Positions 34,431 through 47,084 are shown, counted from the stretch's first letter. The stretch: DNA of 64,000 nt from Anaeramoeba flamelloides (GCA_027625915.1 JANTQA010000012.1:16392501-16456500), one strand, 5' to 3'. Numbers and translations are program-made. Notes: generated from the letters alone by a model not told the origin.

Positions 34431-37400
34431 ATGAGTAACGTTGATAAGTCTATAATTGTTTGTGGTAAGTTCGTTCTTGGATTACTCTTTTTTTTTTGAA
34501 TTTTTTATCAATTTCTTTTTACTTTATTTTTTAAAAAAACTTTTCCTTGATCCTTTAAAACTAATAAACACAAAATAAAAAACCAAATAAACAAAAGATA
34601 ATGGGACCGGGTTTGTCAAAGTAGGTTATGCAAATTCAAATTTCCCAGCAGCTGTTTTCCCTTCGATCGTCGGAAGACCAGTTCTTAGATATGAAGAAAA
34701 TGTGACAAATGTGAAAATTAAGGACATTATGATCGGGGAAGAAGCAGAACAAGTAAGAAATATGCTTCAAATTAGCCACCCCCTTGAAAATGGTTTGTTT
34801 TTGTTTTTATATTACTCCTTTTTTTTTCTTTCTTCTTGGTTCAAAATTTTTTAGATGTGATAAACAAAGACAAATAAAAAACCATTTGTTTATTACCCAA
34901 ATTAATTACTTCAAGACATTATGAAAATAAATACCTTTCATTGTGATAACAAAACAAGTGTTTTTAAAACATTTTAACCGTCTTTTTTTCTCCTTTTCTT
35001 TTTTTTATCTTTTTTTTTGCTCATTTTTTTTCCTGCTTTTATGTTATATTTTGAAATAAAAAACATAAAGGTATTGTAAGAAATTGGGAAGATATGAAAT
35101 ATCTTTATGATTATACTTTTGATAAAAAGTTGGGAATCAACACCTCAGACTGTAAAATCTTACTTACCGAAGCCCCAATGAACCCAGACAAAAACAGAGA
35201 AAAGATGGTTGAAATGATGTTTGAAACTTACAACTTCAAGGCTGTTTATGTCGCCATTCAAGCCATTCTTGTTCTTTATGCACAAGGTTTAATGACAGGT
35301 GTAGTTGTTGACTCTGGTGATGGTGTAACCCATATCGTGCCAGTCTACGAATCATTTGTCTTACCACATTTAGTTAAAAGAATTGATATCGCTGGTAGAG
35401 ACATTACCAGGTATTTAATAAAACTTTTATTACTACGCGGATATGTTTTCAACAGAACTGCAGATTTTGATACAGCTAGGAAAATCAAAGAAAAGCTTTG
35501 TTATGTTTGTCACGACCTTGATCTTGAAAAAAGACTTGCCCTTGAGACAACAGCCCTTGTAAGGCCTTATAAGCTTCCCGATGGAAGAACAATCCGAATT
35601 GGTGCAGAAAGATTTGAAGCACCTGAAGTTTTGTTCCAACCTAATTTAGTTGACGTTGAAAGCGTTGGTATCTCAGAAGCATTATTTCAAGTCATTAATA
35701 AAGCTCCAATTGATATCCGTCCACAAGTAAAATTCAGTTTTCATTTTTTTTTTTATTATTATTATTTTTATCTTAATTTTTAACACTACTTTTCATTTAA
35801 CAAATGAAAACTTTATGTTTTAATTTTCAAAAATCTTGTTCCGTTGTAATGGGTTGAAATAATAAAAAGATCCCAATAAACAAATTGAAAACGTAAAATA
35901 TCTTTCAAATTAAGTTAGCTCTTCTTCTTGAAACCTTGAGATAAAATTAAAGTTTTTTTTATGCAACTGCGCATTCTCTGAGGAAAATAGAATCATTTGG
36001 ATGACAGAATTCATTCAGATTAAAATAAGAATAATAGAGAATAATATCTTTGATATTATTTAAAATAAAGAAACATTATTTATCTTATCATTAGTTAATG
36101 ATAAAGAAAATTCTGATTTTTTAACGAAATTTCCAAATAAAAATTTCCAAATTAGGGAAGTGCTATAGAGTTCCGTAGAGTGCTACCAAGTGCTTTCGAG
36201 TGCCATTGGATGTCGTCAAGTTCTGAAGAGTGCCTAGCTTTTCCAGAATTCAAAAGAATCGAGTAAATTCATACATATTTTACTCGATTCTTTTAAATTC
36301 TGGAAAAGCTAACTGCGTTTTTTTTTAATTCAAGAGAATTAAGTAAAAACAAAGATTTTCCATAATTCTTTTAAATCCGGAAAAGATAAAAGCGGATTTC
36401 ATAAGGTTTTCTGTTTTATCTGCTAAGTGTTCTAGGTTTTTTTGAGGTTTTCTATTTATTTGTCAAATCTATTGATTTTCGTTAGGTTTTTTTGAGTTTT
36501 CTATTTATTTCGAAGTGTTCTAGGTTTTTTTTACTTTTTGAAATAAACAGAAAATTTTAATAAATTTTAGATTTATTTCAAAAAGTAAAAAAAACCTAAC
36601 GAAAATCAATAGATTTTCGAAATAAAATAGAAAACCTCAAAAAAACCTAGAACACTTCACAAATAAATAGAAAACCTCAAAAAAACCTAACGAAAATCTA
36701 TTGATTTGACAAATAAATAGAAAACTCAAGAAAAGATAATGGAAGTAAGAGGTTATGAATTTCCTCCCTTTAACTCCAAAAAAAAAAAAAAAACTAAACT
36801 GCGCTTTTCCAAAATTTGACAAAATAAAAAGAAAAACAAAGATTTTACTCTATTGTTTTGAATTAAAAAAAAACAAACAATGATATTTCAGATTACGAAA
36901 TAATCAATAAAATCTAAGATTTTATTCATTTCTTTTGAAATCTCGAAAAATCGCTGTTAGTTGTTTTGATTTTTAGAAATTAGAAGAAAAGTTCTTAAAT
37001 TTTCTTTTTATTTCTTACTTTTTAAAAAAAACCTAATAATTGTCAAAGAAAATTAATTTCCCCCTTTCAAAATAAAAAATAAAAAATTAAATTTTTATAA
37101 ATTGGAATTTACAATTAATTTGTACTTGATAAATTTGATTCTATACAGCAAGTTTTTTTAATTTCTCTAATAAGTATGAAATATCAATTTTCCACATCAT
37201 TACAATTTTCGTTAAATATAAAATGATCCAACAAAATCAAGAAAAAATAAAAAATTATCCAAAAAGAAATTCGGCATATCAAACAAAAATTATGAATAAT
37301 AGTGTTAAAAAAAATCCCGTACATGAAAAAAATCCCTGACAAGATTTTTAATTGTTAATATTTGTAAAATTGTTGTGTAATTTCTTTTATTTTAAATCAA

Positions 37401-38968
37401 ATCCTTTTATTAAAGAATCGAACTTTTAAAATTATAACTCACCCACTTATTTGAATGATGATTAATTAAATTACACTTGTTCAAAACACTAATCAATCAA
37501 TCCAAAAAACTAGAATAAAAATTATCATTTTCCGAATTCATTACAAACCTCTATAAATCTCGTATTGTTTTTTAAAACAAGTAGATCTAGTTAATTTGTC
37601 GAACGCCCAAATGAGTATTCAATAGATGCCACATTTTGATGAACTTTAGGTAGTTTTATTACCTAGGTTTTATAAAAAATTTGGTTCGTTCTCAAAAGGA
37701 TTTGATTTAAAATAAAAGAAATTACACAACAATTTTACAAATATTAACAATTAAAAATCTTGTCAGGGATTTTTTTCATGTCAGGTATTTTTTTTATACT
37801 ACTATACTTGAAAATTCATGTCTATTTTCACAACCCCCAAAAAAACTCTGCAATTCCATCGTTCGAATTAATTGCTTTTTGTTTTCTTACCTTGAATTTT
37901 TTATTGTTAACTTGGCTTAATAAAAAAAAAAAACTCAAGTTAAAGTTTGTGTAAAAACAACAAAAAAATTATTTAATGAACCCCTTTTATTTTTAATACC
38001 CCAATAGTGCTTTAAATTAAAAATAAATTTTATAAAATTTGACAAAAAGTGCTAAATTATTTTTTAAATCAATACTTTTTTATCCACCTTATTTAAAAAA
38101 AAAACAAAATCCATCAATTTATTTAACAAAAAGAAAATTATCCTATCAATCAAATTAGATAACAAGTGTGTGAAAAATATTTTTAAATAAAAAAGATGAA
38201 TAAATTTTAATACTTATTTTTAATTTGATAATACAATTGAATCTAAACTTTAAACACCAATGAAAACCATTAATCATTTCTCTTTTTTAATTAGCAATTT
38301 TTTGCTTTTAGTAAAAAAAACAAAAAAAAAACAAGAATTCTTTTTTTTTTATACTCCAAAATCTTGGTATTTTAAAGAAAAGAGCAAGTACCTCAATATC
38401 ATTCAATGTTTTTTCTATTTGATAAATATAAAAAAATGCAAATTTATATTAAATTTCATAGTAATTTAAAAAAAAACAAAAACGAATACGAATAGATCGC
38501 TTATTTAAAAGCTTTTAATAACTTTAGCTTTTTTTTTTTTTTTTTTTTTGATATGAAGAATCAACAAAAAAAATTTTTTTCTAATTTTTGATTCATAACA
38601 ATTACTTTTTTTAATAATAACATATATATTTTTGTTGATTTTTTTTTTTTTTTTTTTATAAATAATCAAAATAGTTATATCAGCATATTGTATTATCTGG
38701 AGGAACTTCCATGTTTCCAGGTTTAACAACAAGAATGGAAAAAGATATCAAAGAATTATACTGTACCCATGTTTTAAAAGGAAAAAGAGAAGGATTAAAA
38801 AAATTCAAACTTCATATCGAAGATCCACCAAGACGTAAACATATGGTCTTTTTAGGAGGAGCAGTTCTTGCTGGTTTAATTAAAGATAGACCAATTTGGG
38901 TTACACGTGAAGAATATGCAGAAAATGGTGTTAGGTGTGTAGAAAAATTAAAAGGAAAAAAACTTTAA
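34431..38968 (+). CDS. ARP2: Actin-related protein 2 (ARP2/3 complex)
   Basis: Exons 34431-34464, 34598-34792, 35071-35726 and 38675-38968 join in phase to 392 residues (human ARP2 has 394). It starts [19 protein letters not shown], the phosphate-1 loop of the actin fold, and continues [24 protein letters not shown] [49 protein letters not shown] (phosphate-2), [34 protein letters not shown] and [18 protein letters not shown]. These are ARP2-specific rather than conventional actin (for instance [12 protein letters not shown]). With ARP3 it forms the branched-actin nucleator. The last intron is 2,948 bp and holds a LINE fragment, a tandem decamer array, a large hairpin and a MITE. Confidence 0.97.
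35935..36115 (+). mobile_element. LINE 3' fragment in ARP2 intron 3
   Basis: The plus strand reads [18 protein letters not shown], then IENNIFDII, a stop, then [18 protein letters not shown]. It aligns by eye with the 33920 insert (NCSVSENNRKIWISEL ... LSLLALVDNK). One internal stop; 5' and 3' ends unclear. Confidence 0.65.
36161..36237. repeat. Tandem array of 10-bp units
   Basis: Seven consecutive decamers and part of an eighth, in perfect 10-bp register: TGCTATAGAG, TTCCGTAGAG, TGCTACCAAG, TGCTTTCGAG, TGCCATTGGA, TGTCGTCAAG, TTCTGAAGAG, TGCCTAG. The pattern is roughly T-K-Y-Y-N-N-N-R-A-G. The array is followed by CTTTTCCAGAATTCAAAAGA, the same flank seen at 228-312 and 23905. Confidence 0.85.
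36425..36725. repeat. Large near-perfect inverted repeat (hairpin)
   Basis: About 140 bp per arm around a centre near 36566. Arms are themselves built from tandem copies of a unit with AAGTGTTCTAGG, TTTTTTTGAGGTTTTCTATT, and GATTTTCGTTAGG. The centre (TACTTTTTGAAATAAACAG ... inverse) is nearly identical to 58710-58805. No coding capacity. Confidence 0.85.
37299..37801. mobile_element. MITE family A, copy 2
   Basis: About 500 bp with arms AATCCCTGACAAGATTTTTA and inverse at the right end, outer end TAGTGTTAAAAAAAAT versus ATTTTTTTTATACTA. Interior matches copy 1 (CAATCAATCC, AAGTAGATCTA, CCCACTTATT). Lies in ARP2 intron 3. Confidence 0.75.
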
Positions 38969-39299
38969 CTTTGATATAATTCTTTCTGTTTTTTTTTTAC
39001 AAATCTTTTAAAATTAATAATATTTGTTATTTATTTTCTATTTTCATTGTTTTTTATTTTTTTTTAAAATTTCAAAAAAATCATAAAATGCCAGATTTTT
39101 TTTTATTATTTTTTTTTAATAATCCCTTTTTCTTAGATATGGATTTTGTTCGATGTATTAATTATGGTTCATTCTTTTACCTTTTTTTTTTATCTAGATT
39201 TTAATGATAAAATCTTTTCCGTCCAATAAATAATGATCAAATATTTTATTTAAATTTTTTTTTTCTTTTTTTTAATACATTATGAATGTTATTTTCCAA
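38969..39299. other. ARP2 3' flank, no gene
   Basis: T-rich 3' untranslated/intergenic DNA with no recognisable feature. Confidence 0.5.
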
Positions 39300-39479
39300 T
39301 TAAGGGACTAATCTTTATTAATTTTTTTTATCTAAATTTAATCGAGATTGAGAAAATTTTTAGTAAATTACTAAGATTTGAAAACCCCTGTTTATTTCCA
39401 ATATTAAACATATTTCTAGATAAGGAATACTTATTTATAAAATGGTCAAAAAAAAAAAATAAAGAGACTAGTCCCTCAA
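39300..39479. mobile_element. Small TTAA-type MITE
   Basis: 180 bp starting TTAAGGGACTAATCTTTATT and ending with the imperfect inverse (AAATAAAGAGACTAGTCCCTCAA). The ends resemble those of the 1.37-kb TTAA element (TTAAGGGAGTAGC), so it may use the same transposase. Confidence 0.5.
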
Positions 39480-40502
39480 GACAATTGCATGATTTACCAA
39501 CGGAGCCCTTAAGTTCTATCCGAACTTTATAATCACGAGGATTGAAACTCTATGTAACAATGAGAAAAAATGATCAAACAGTTATTGTATGACGATAAAA
39601 ATAGTACAAAAATTCGAGTCGCTTTTTTTTTCTTTACAACATTTTGTTTTTTTGAAATTGTTCCAAATTTTAAAGGTAAATATCTGATCAAAATTCAACA
39701 ACTTTTGATTTAATAGTTAATAATGAAAACTATTAAAAACTTGAAATATAAATAGATTTTTACTTTTCGGTTTTCATAAAAAGAGTTTCAGTGGTTTTAA
39801 AGCTAACAAATATTCTTCTTTTTGATAACTTTCAAAAATTTCAAGAAAATTCATAATGTTATCGTTGGTTAATTATAAGTTTCTACCCCCCTTTTTTTGG
39901 CTTATAAAAGTTTGTATCAAGTTTTTGAAATTTGAAAAAATATAAAAAAATATCAGATACTAAAATCTTGCAGACTGCTAGTCTGAAAGTTTGAAAAATA
40001 TCTTGAAAGTTTTTGTTTGGATTGTGCTATTCTTTTCGTGATTAAAGGAAACTTAAAATATGTTTTTTGTCATTTTTGGTGATTCTCCGAAAAATACCTT
40101 GATTGACAAAAATTATCAAAATTTTTTAACAAAATTAGATTATTAAAATAATTATTTTTTACCTCTTACTTCTCTAAGTCCACTTTATATTCAAGTTTGT
40201 TTGTACCAGTGAAATAATCTCTCAGATATTTTGTTATGAATTAGAAATTAAGTCTAACATCCGGATTTTGATTTTAGAAAATTTAAAAAGAAACTAAATT
40301 TCAAAATGTATGCCCCAATTTTATTTTTTTTTTTTTACTTTTTTTTATTTTATTTTCAGACAAAAAACAAATATTTCTAGTTTCTAAAACTGAATATTAA
40401 AATCGTTATTTTTTATATTATCATAGATAAATTCAATTTAGATAAATATTTATCTTCAAAATTTGATATTTATAGTGCAAATGATTTTGAGATGAAGTTT
40501 AT
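39480..40502. other. Intergenic, no gene seen
   Basis: 39480-39600 is GC-richer (ACCAACGGAGCCCTTAAG) but has no sustained frame. The remainder is AT-rich without features. Confidence 0.4.
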
Positions 40503-40966
40503 AATAGTAAAACAAATAATTAACAGATATTTGAATTGTAAATCTTGGTAAAATTGTTCTAGAATTTTCAATATTTAAAATCCTTTTATTTAAAAAACAA
40601 ACTTTTTAAATTACAACTCGCCCACTTATTAGAATAATGATTAATGGAATTAAACTCGTTCAGAATAATAATCATTCAACCAAATAACAAGACTAAAAAT
40701 TATCATTTTCCAAAATCTTAGCAAATCTCTTGAAAACTCTATTTTTTTCAAAATAAGTAGATCTACTTTGGTTATCAAACAATTAATTGAGTACTCTATA
40801 GACACACCACAATATAATGAACTTTATGTAGGTTTATTACTTGTTCATAAAAATTTTGGTCATTTATAAAAAGGATTTGATTGAATATTTACAATTCCTC
40901 AACAATTTTACAAATATTATCAATTAAAAATCTTGTCAAAGATTATTTTAATTACATATATTTAAT
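40503..40966. mobile_element. MITE family A, older copy 3
   Basis: Co-linear with copies 1 and 2: GCCCACTTATTAGAATAATG, AAGTAGATCTAC, AAAAGGATTTGAT, AATCTTGTCAAAGATTA. The outer ends are decayed, so it is the oldest of the three. Confidence 0.65.
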
Positions 40967-41191
40967 CACAACTAAAATTAATAAATTTGATTGATAAAAA
41001 ATTTTGAAACAAATTAAAAATTAGCTTAAAAAAAAAAAACCAACCAAAATTGAATAAAGAACCAGATCAATTGACCCCTCATTCTGTTAACTTTAAAAAT
41101 ATATTATTAGTCAATCAAATTCATAATTACTGACAATAATATTGCTAGAGCTTGTTATTAAAACTAATAATTTTTTTATCAAATTTTCTCA

Positions 41192-41907
41192 ATACTGGTA
41201 TTTGAATTTTAAATAAACTCTTTCTCAGTCAAAGGGACCCAGTTCTATTTAAGAAATAGAAAAGAATCATTGAGTTTAATTCATTATACTTCTCAAACTG
41301 AAATTTAAATTTGTAGATCAAAATCATTTTTTCTCATTTTACAAAATTTTTTTTTTTTTAGTTTATTGCTTTTTTTGTTTTTTCTTTTTTATTTTTTTTT
41401 AAAAATTTACATTTGAAAAAAAAAATATTTGAAACTCCCAATTAACATTCAGTAAAGTTAGGCTTTGTATGTTCTTTCAAAATTTATACATATACAAATA
41501 CAAAATCTTATTTTTAACAATTAAAATTTCCCAAAAAAATTGAGAATTTGGTATGGCGCTCCAATGAATATCCCCAAAAATTTTTTTATAATTATTTTTT
41601 TTTGAAATTTATGGTTTGTTCAGGCTTTTCTTTAATGATTATCAACTCTAATCCGAAGTTTATTATTTCTCATATTTCTAAACAATCTAAGTTTGGTTAA
41701 TTCTTAAAAATAAAGTGACTTTTTCATTTTTAGCTGTTCCTCTTTGAGTTAAATGGAATTTAGTAAAAATTTACTCTTCATTTTCATATTTTTCCTTTTT
41801 TCAAACAAAGACACAAAAACAACCTACCTCTTTGAGAACCATATTTATTAAAGAAAAATATGAAAAGGAAGTGAAATTCTTTCCAGTTAGAATTCAAATA
41901 CCAGTAT
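41192..41907. mobile_element. Inverted-repeat element with ATACTGGTATTTGAATT ends
   Basis: 716 bp bounded by ATACTGGTATTTGAATTTTA and its imperfect inverse. The right end (GTGAAATTCTTTCCA...AATACCAGTA) resembles a piece at 8620-8680 and a shorter piece at 42085-42110. Interior is T-rich and shares a block with family F. No coding capacity. Confidence 0.5.
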
Positions 41908-42302
41908 GAAAATTCAGTTTGAGAATGAGTAAAAGAACACAGAAACCCAACACTTTTCGAGAGTTAGAAAGGTAGCCCTTAAGATCTTTTCCTTTTTCAA
42001 ATACATATCACAAAGATAATCTCTTTATTTTATGATCCTTTTGTAAAAAAGAAAAGAAAAGAAAAGGTAGGGACTTTTTTCCCATTTACCATTCAAATAC
42101 TGGTTAAGTTGTACAATAAACTTACCCCCTTAATTAAATTAATTTCCTTGCTATTAATTAAGGTATAATTATATTTCACTTTGTTAGCCTTTCACTTCTT
42201 CAATTAATTCTCTCAAAGGCTACAAATATATATTGAAACATTTTTATCATATTTTTTCCCAAACCATTTTTTAATCTTTTGTTTTTGATCAAACAAACTC
42301 AA

Positions 42303-43289
42303 ATGGAAGAATTACCATCAATGCAAAAAAAAATTGTTCTCTTAGGAGATTTGGGTGCTGGAAAATCCTCTTTATCAGTCAGATACTCAGAGGATCAATT
42401 TGACGAAAACAAAGAGCCAACAATCACTACACATTTTATAACAAAAACAATCAAGCTCAAAACACACAAAGTTAAACTTGATGTCTGGGTTTGTAAATTC
42501 AATTTCTTTTTCGTCACATTCCATTCTTTTTGTATAACCTTTCAAAACCTTGCTTTTTTTGACCATCTAAAACTTTTACTTTTTCTCTTTATAAAAAATG
42601 TGAACGAAATTTACGATTGTTAAATTTTTTTTTAAAATAAGGACACTGCTGGAGAAGAAAGATACAAAAGTGTTGTGCCAACGTATTTTCTTTTTTCAAT
42701 TCTATATTAATTCGCAACATACATTTTTTTTTGGTTTCTTATTCTTATCTTTAAAATATAAAAACAATTGTAAAAAATCAGGTACTATCGATCAGCAAGT
42801 GGTGCGATTGTTGTTTATGATATAAACGATAAGGTAACTAAAATACATTCCTTTTGGGACTTTTCAACTTTTTTGAAAAAAAAAAAAAAACGAAGTTTTT
42901 TTTTTTTTTTAACTTTTTTCTAATTTTTTTCCGTACTGATCTTTGTGATACCCAAAACCCATAAATCTCATTAGGGTGCATTCGAAAAAGCAAAATTCTG
43001 GATTAAAGAGTTGTTTAGATATGGTGAAAAGGATATAATTATTTTTCTTGTCGCAAACAAATCGGATCTTGAACACAAAGCCGATTCTGTTGAGGCCTCC
43101 AAATATTGCGAACTAAATTGTTATTTTTATTTCGAAACAAGCGCAAAGACAGGCGAAAATGTTGTAAATATCTTTGATTCAATGGCAAGAAAATTTGAAT
43201 ACGAACCCCGGAGAGGTCCAGAACCGAAACCATTTGTAATCGGTCTTGAGGAAATAGAGAAAAACTCAAAAAAAAGTGGGTGTTGTTAG
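42303..43289 (+). CDS. Rab-family small GTPase
   Basis: Exons 42303-42488, 42642-42682, 42782-42833 and 42975-43289 join in phase to 197 residues and TAG. All G boxes are present: GDLGAGKSS (15-23), Thr of switch I in EPTITTHF, DTAGEE (63-68), NKSD (121-124), ETSAK (147-151). The C-terminus KKSGCC is a double-Cys geranylgeranylation site, placing it on membranes. VVPTYYRSASGAIVVYDIN is Rab-like and most similar in feel to the Rab5/21/22 group; the usual IGVDF of switch I is replaced by ITTHF, so the subfamily is uncertain. I chose the ATG at 42303 over the in-frame ATG at 42279 because it puts the P-loop at the usual distance. Confidence 0.95.
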
Positions 43290-44460
43290 ATTTATTTATT
43301 GACAGGTTGTGTTTTTATTGTCTCCCAATCATTCTTTTTTTTCACATTTATTTTTTATTGTACCTTTGTCTTTAAATCTTTTTTTTTTGAATTCACAACC
43401 CGAAAAATGAACAAATAAAAAACAAAGATTGAAAATTTCAAATTATTAATTTTTTATTTTACAAACCTTTTAAAAAGCGCTCCAGGTTGAAATGCTATCC
43501 AGATTTTGTTTTATTTTGGGATTGTGATACACTGTTTTAATAAAAAAAAAACCTTATTGAATGATTAAGTTTCATGAAAATCAAAATACAACAATTTTTC
43601 ATTTTTTCTACTACACATCTTTTTCGGTTAGTTTTAACATTTTTTTGAATGACTGCAATTAAGTTATATTTGAGCTCTTTAAATATAAGAGCTCTAATAA
43701 AATTAGTGGGTGGTATCTAACAATTTGACCTTTCAAAATTGTTAGTGTAATTCCAACAAATTAATCTTTTCTTTTGTTATCTCTGCAAAAATTTTGATAT
43801 ATTCTTGATGATTTTTAAGAATAATTATTGATTTTTTATTTGGTGGGTAATGTAAATTATAAATAATTGGTAACATTTCAATTAATCTATGGGTTCTGAT
43901 TTAGTATTTGTCAAAGAATTTATTTAAAAAGATTTTTTATTCAAAAAATTGAATTTTCAAAAGTTAAAGATATTGTTAAAAGTATTAATATTTTAAAATA
44001 AAATTTGTATTTTTCGACACAATTTCTGATCAAGTAAATAATTTTAGTTTTTGGATCATGGGATAAAATAAAACAAAAAAAAAGAATCGAAAAAAATAAA
44101 TAATAGAAGATATTTAATTATTAAGGATTTTTTAGGTGATAAATACAAGATATAATAAAAAAAAAAAAGATAAAATAAAATGAATAATTTGACTGTAATG
44201 AAATATTTCTAAAAACAAATTTCAAATATTAATAATATTGTGTTTTTTTTTTTTGATCAAATGATAAGTTAAATAAACATTTAATAAAAATAATATTTTG
44301 AAAGAAATTTTATGCAAAATTATTAAATAAAAATCAAAATTTGATAATAATACATTTCTATTTTGAACAAAAAAAAATTTTTTAAAAATAAATTAAAAAT
44401 AATTTTCTAAATTGATAAATAATTATTTATTTAATTATGATCTTCATTGTAGAAATTTTC
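43290..44460. other. Intergenic between convergent genes, repeats
   Basis: 43600-43800 resembles the interior of the TTAA element (GGTATCTAACAATTTGAC, GTTAGTGTAATTCCAACAAA), and 43820-43950 resembles 3060-3200. No gene. Confidence 0.45.
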
Positions 44461-44546
44461 TTAATTATTTTGGGTTGATACTCCCAAGCTCTGCAAAATA
44501 AAATCAACACTTTCATTAATCTCGTCATCGTTGTTTTTATCATTAT

Positions 44547-44583
<37 letters not shown>

Positions 44584-46932
44584 ATTGTTGTTGTTATTGT
44601 TGTTGTTGTTGCTATTATTATTATTGTTGTTGTTCTTTTCGTTATCATTTGTATTAACATCAGTCTTCTTCTCATTATTTTTCATTTTTTGCATTCTTCT
44701 TCTTCTTCTTCTTCGACTGTTCCTTTTTTGCTTTTCAGTTTCAGTATTAGAAGTTAAAAGAAGGGCTTCATTTTCTAGTTTAATTTGATTTTTTCTTTTT
44801 TCATTCGATAATTGAATTCTGGAAACTCCCACAAATTTAAGTTTGCCATTCTTCAATTCAAAATCATCGCCCCACTTTTTTAAAAAATCCTCTTCATGAA
44901 GTAATCTTGTGCGAAAATGGTTTGAGCACATTGTGCCACACCGACCGGGTATTGATATAGAAAAAAGTCCCCAATCTCTTGGCCCGAATTCTTCCAACCT
45001 CCTCTCAAATAGCTTTTCTTCTTCTTCAGTCCACTTTCCTTTTTTGTCTTTTTCCCCTTTTTCATTAAATCGATAATAATAAGAATTAGGGTTTTGTACA
45101 TATCTACACCACGCATCTTGCTTGACATATGACCATTTATCCCAATCAGGTGGTGGATTCTCTGGTTTTACTACATTGCGATAACGCTTGTTTCTTCTTC
45201 TTTTTCTTCTTTTTTTATTTGTAATTTTTTTTCCTTTTTCTGTTTCCTGATCCTTTTCTTTTCCTTTTTCTTTTTCCTTTTCCTTTTCTTTTTCATTTTC
45301 ATTTTCCTTTTCATTTTCTTTTTCTTTTTCATTTTCTTTTTCTTTTTCTTTTTCTTTTTTTTTTTTCTTTTCTTTTTCTTTTCCTTGTTCTTTTTTCTTT
45401 TCCTTTTCTTTTCCATTTAACCTTCCTTTCTCCTTTTTCTTTTCCATTTCTTTTTCTTTTTCCTTTTCCTTTTCCTTCTCTTTTCCCTTCTCTCCTTTTT
45501 CTTTTTCTTTTTCTTTTTCTCTTTTGTTTATTATATTTATTATCTTTCCATTCTCTTTTTCCTCTTCTGTTTTGCTTTCTGTAGTTATTAATTTTTGGTC
45601 AAAATTAGAATTATTCTCATTTTTTTTTCCTTGAACTATCTCAGATTTTATATTTAAATTATCATTAGAATTAGACATTTCTTTATTATTTACATTATTT
45701 AAATTGGTTTTACTTCCAATTCCTTCTTCCTCTTCTTCTTCTTCTTTCATTTTTCTTTCATTTTTATCTTTATATTCTTCATAAAAATCAACATCATCTT
45801 CAACATCATCGTCATCGCCATCGTCATCATCACCATCATCATCCTTTTTATATCTTTTAGTAATTTTTGCCTCTTTTTTTACTTTGCTACCCGTATTATA
45901 ACTTCCATAATAAGATCCTTGATTTGCCTTTTTTTTTTTGTTGTAGTGATCTGCTTCGTATTCTTTATCAACGTTCTCATATTTCTCATCAAAATTGTAA
46001 TTTAAAACTTTTCTTTTCCGAAGATTATATTTACTGTTAACTGACGATTGGTTGCCTGGGATTGTGTGTCGATAATCAGTATAAATCGTTTTTTTTTTTT
46101 TGTTATTTCCTTTTCCTTTTCCTTTTCCTTTTCCTTTCCCTTTTACCCCCCTTTTCCCTGTTTCTTGAATTATTTTTTCTTTTTCTTGCTCTTTTGTATC
46201 TGAAATAGTTTCGCTTGTTTGAGAAATTTCTTTACTATTATCTATTAAAAAATCAAATTTTGATTTGTCTGTAATTAGGCTGTCAATATCAAAATTCTGG
46301 ATTGCTTCCAAATCAATTGACATGTCTAATGGCTCTTCATTTGTTGGTATAAGAATTACACTTGTTTGATTGTTTCTTTCTTTTTCATTTTCATTTTGAT
46401 TTTCTTTTTTCATTTCTTTTTCATTTTCTTGTTGTTTTTCTTTTTCTTTTTTTTTTTCTTTTTCTTGTTCTTTTTCTTTTTCGTTTTCAAATCCTTGATT
46501 TATTTTTATTGCTATTTCTGTTTCAATTTTTATTTCGTCTTCATTGACTTCTTCTTGTTGTTTTTCTTTTTCCTCTTCTGTCTCTTGGTTCATTAAATTT
46601 TGATAATTTTCTATTTTATCAACTTCTTTTTCTTTTTTGTTTTCAATTTCGATTTTTCCCATTTTGTTTCCTTCACCCTTTTCAATACCTATATTTTTTT
46701 GGGCTGTATTCCATTTTTCAAGTTCTATTGATAATAAATTTTGATCATTTATGAGAGAAAAAATTGTGTTTGAGTTTTTGGTTATTGAGTAAAGGTGAAA
46801 AACAAAAGATCGTTGAATTGTTTTGGTTTGTGATATTTTTGTGTAAATGTCTTCAAAATTGTTATTGTTTAATAACAAATCTTTTTTATTATCTTGTTGA
46901 TTGTTCATCACATTAATTGTTGTGTTTGTCAT
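44461..46932 (-). CDS. SANT/Myb-like domain protein with low-complexity arms
   Basis: A single 823-residue open frame from ATG at 46932 to TAA. Most of the protein is Lys/Glu repeats (about residues 100-190 and 465-590), with Asp-rich and basic patches. The only folded part I can see is at about 628-680: GKWTEEEEKLFERRLEEFGP, DWGLFSISIPGRCGTMCSNH, FRTRLL, the three-helix SANT/Myb pattern with Trp in helices 1 and 2, and W replaced by H/F in helix 3. The tail has Arg8 then a run of about 45 Asn with few Ser/Asp, encoded by a GTT-type microsatellite (44550-44630 on the plus strand). SANT domains bind DNA or histone tails, so a nuclear role is likely. No closer family recognised. Confidence 0.85.
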
Positions 46933-47084
46933 AAAGTTTTCGAATGATATTAACTGACAAGTAAATCAAATTCTTTTTCTTGTTATTTTTGATTGTTTAA
47001 TATTAAAATATTAGTAGAAAGATAAGAGGAATTAAAATATTAAAAAAATAAAAATTATTTTTTTGGATTAAGAACACATTTTGC

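Noticed and set aside
42279-42302. Upstream in-frame ATG for the Rab
   Set aside because: It would add eight residues of low conservation before a normal Rab N-terminus; the ATG at 42303 fits better.
44550-44636. Regular triplet repeat resembling a CRISPR array
   Set aside because: It is a simple GTT/ATT microsatellite with no spacers, inside a eukaryotic gene.
44531-44788. Leu-rich plus-strand frame
   Set aside because: Reverse reading of the Asn codon microsatellite of the SANT gene.
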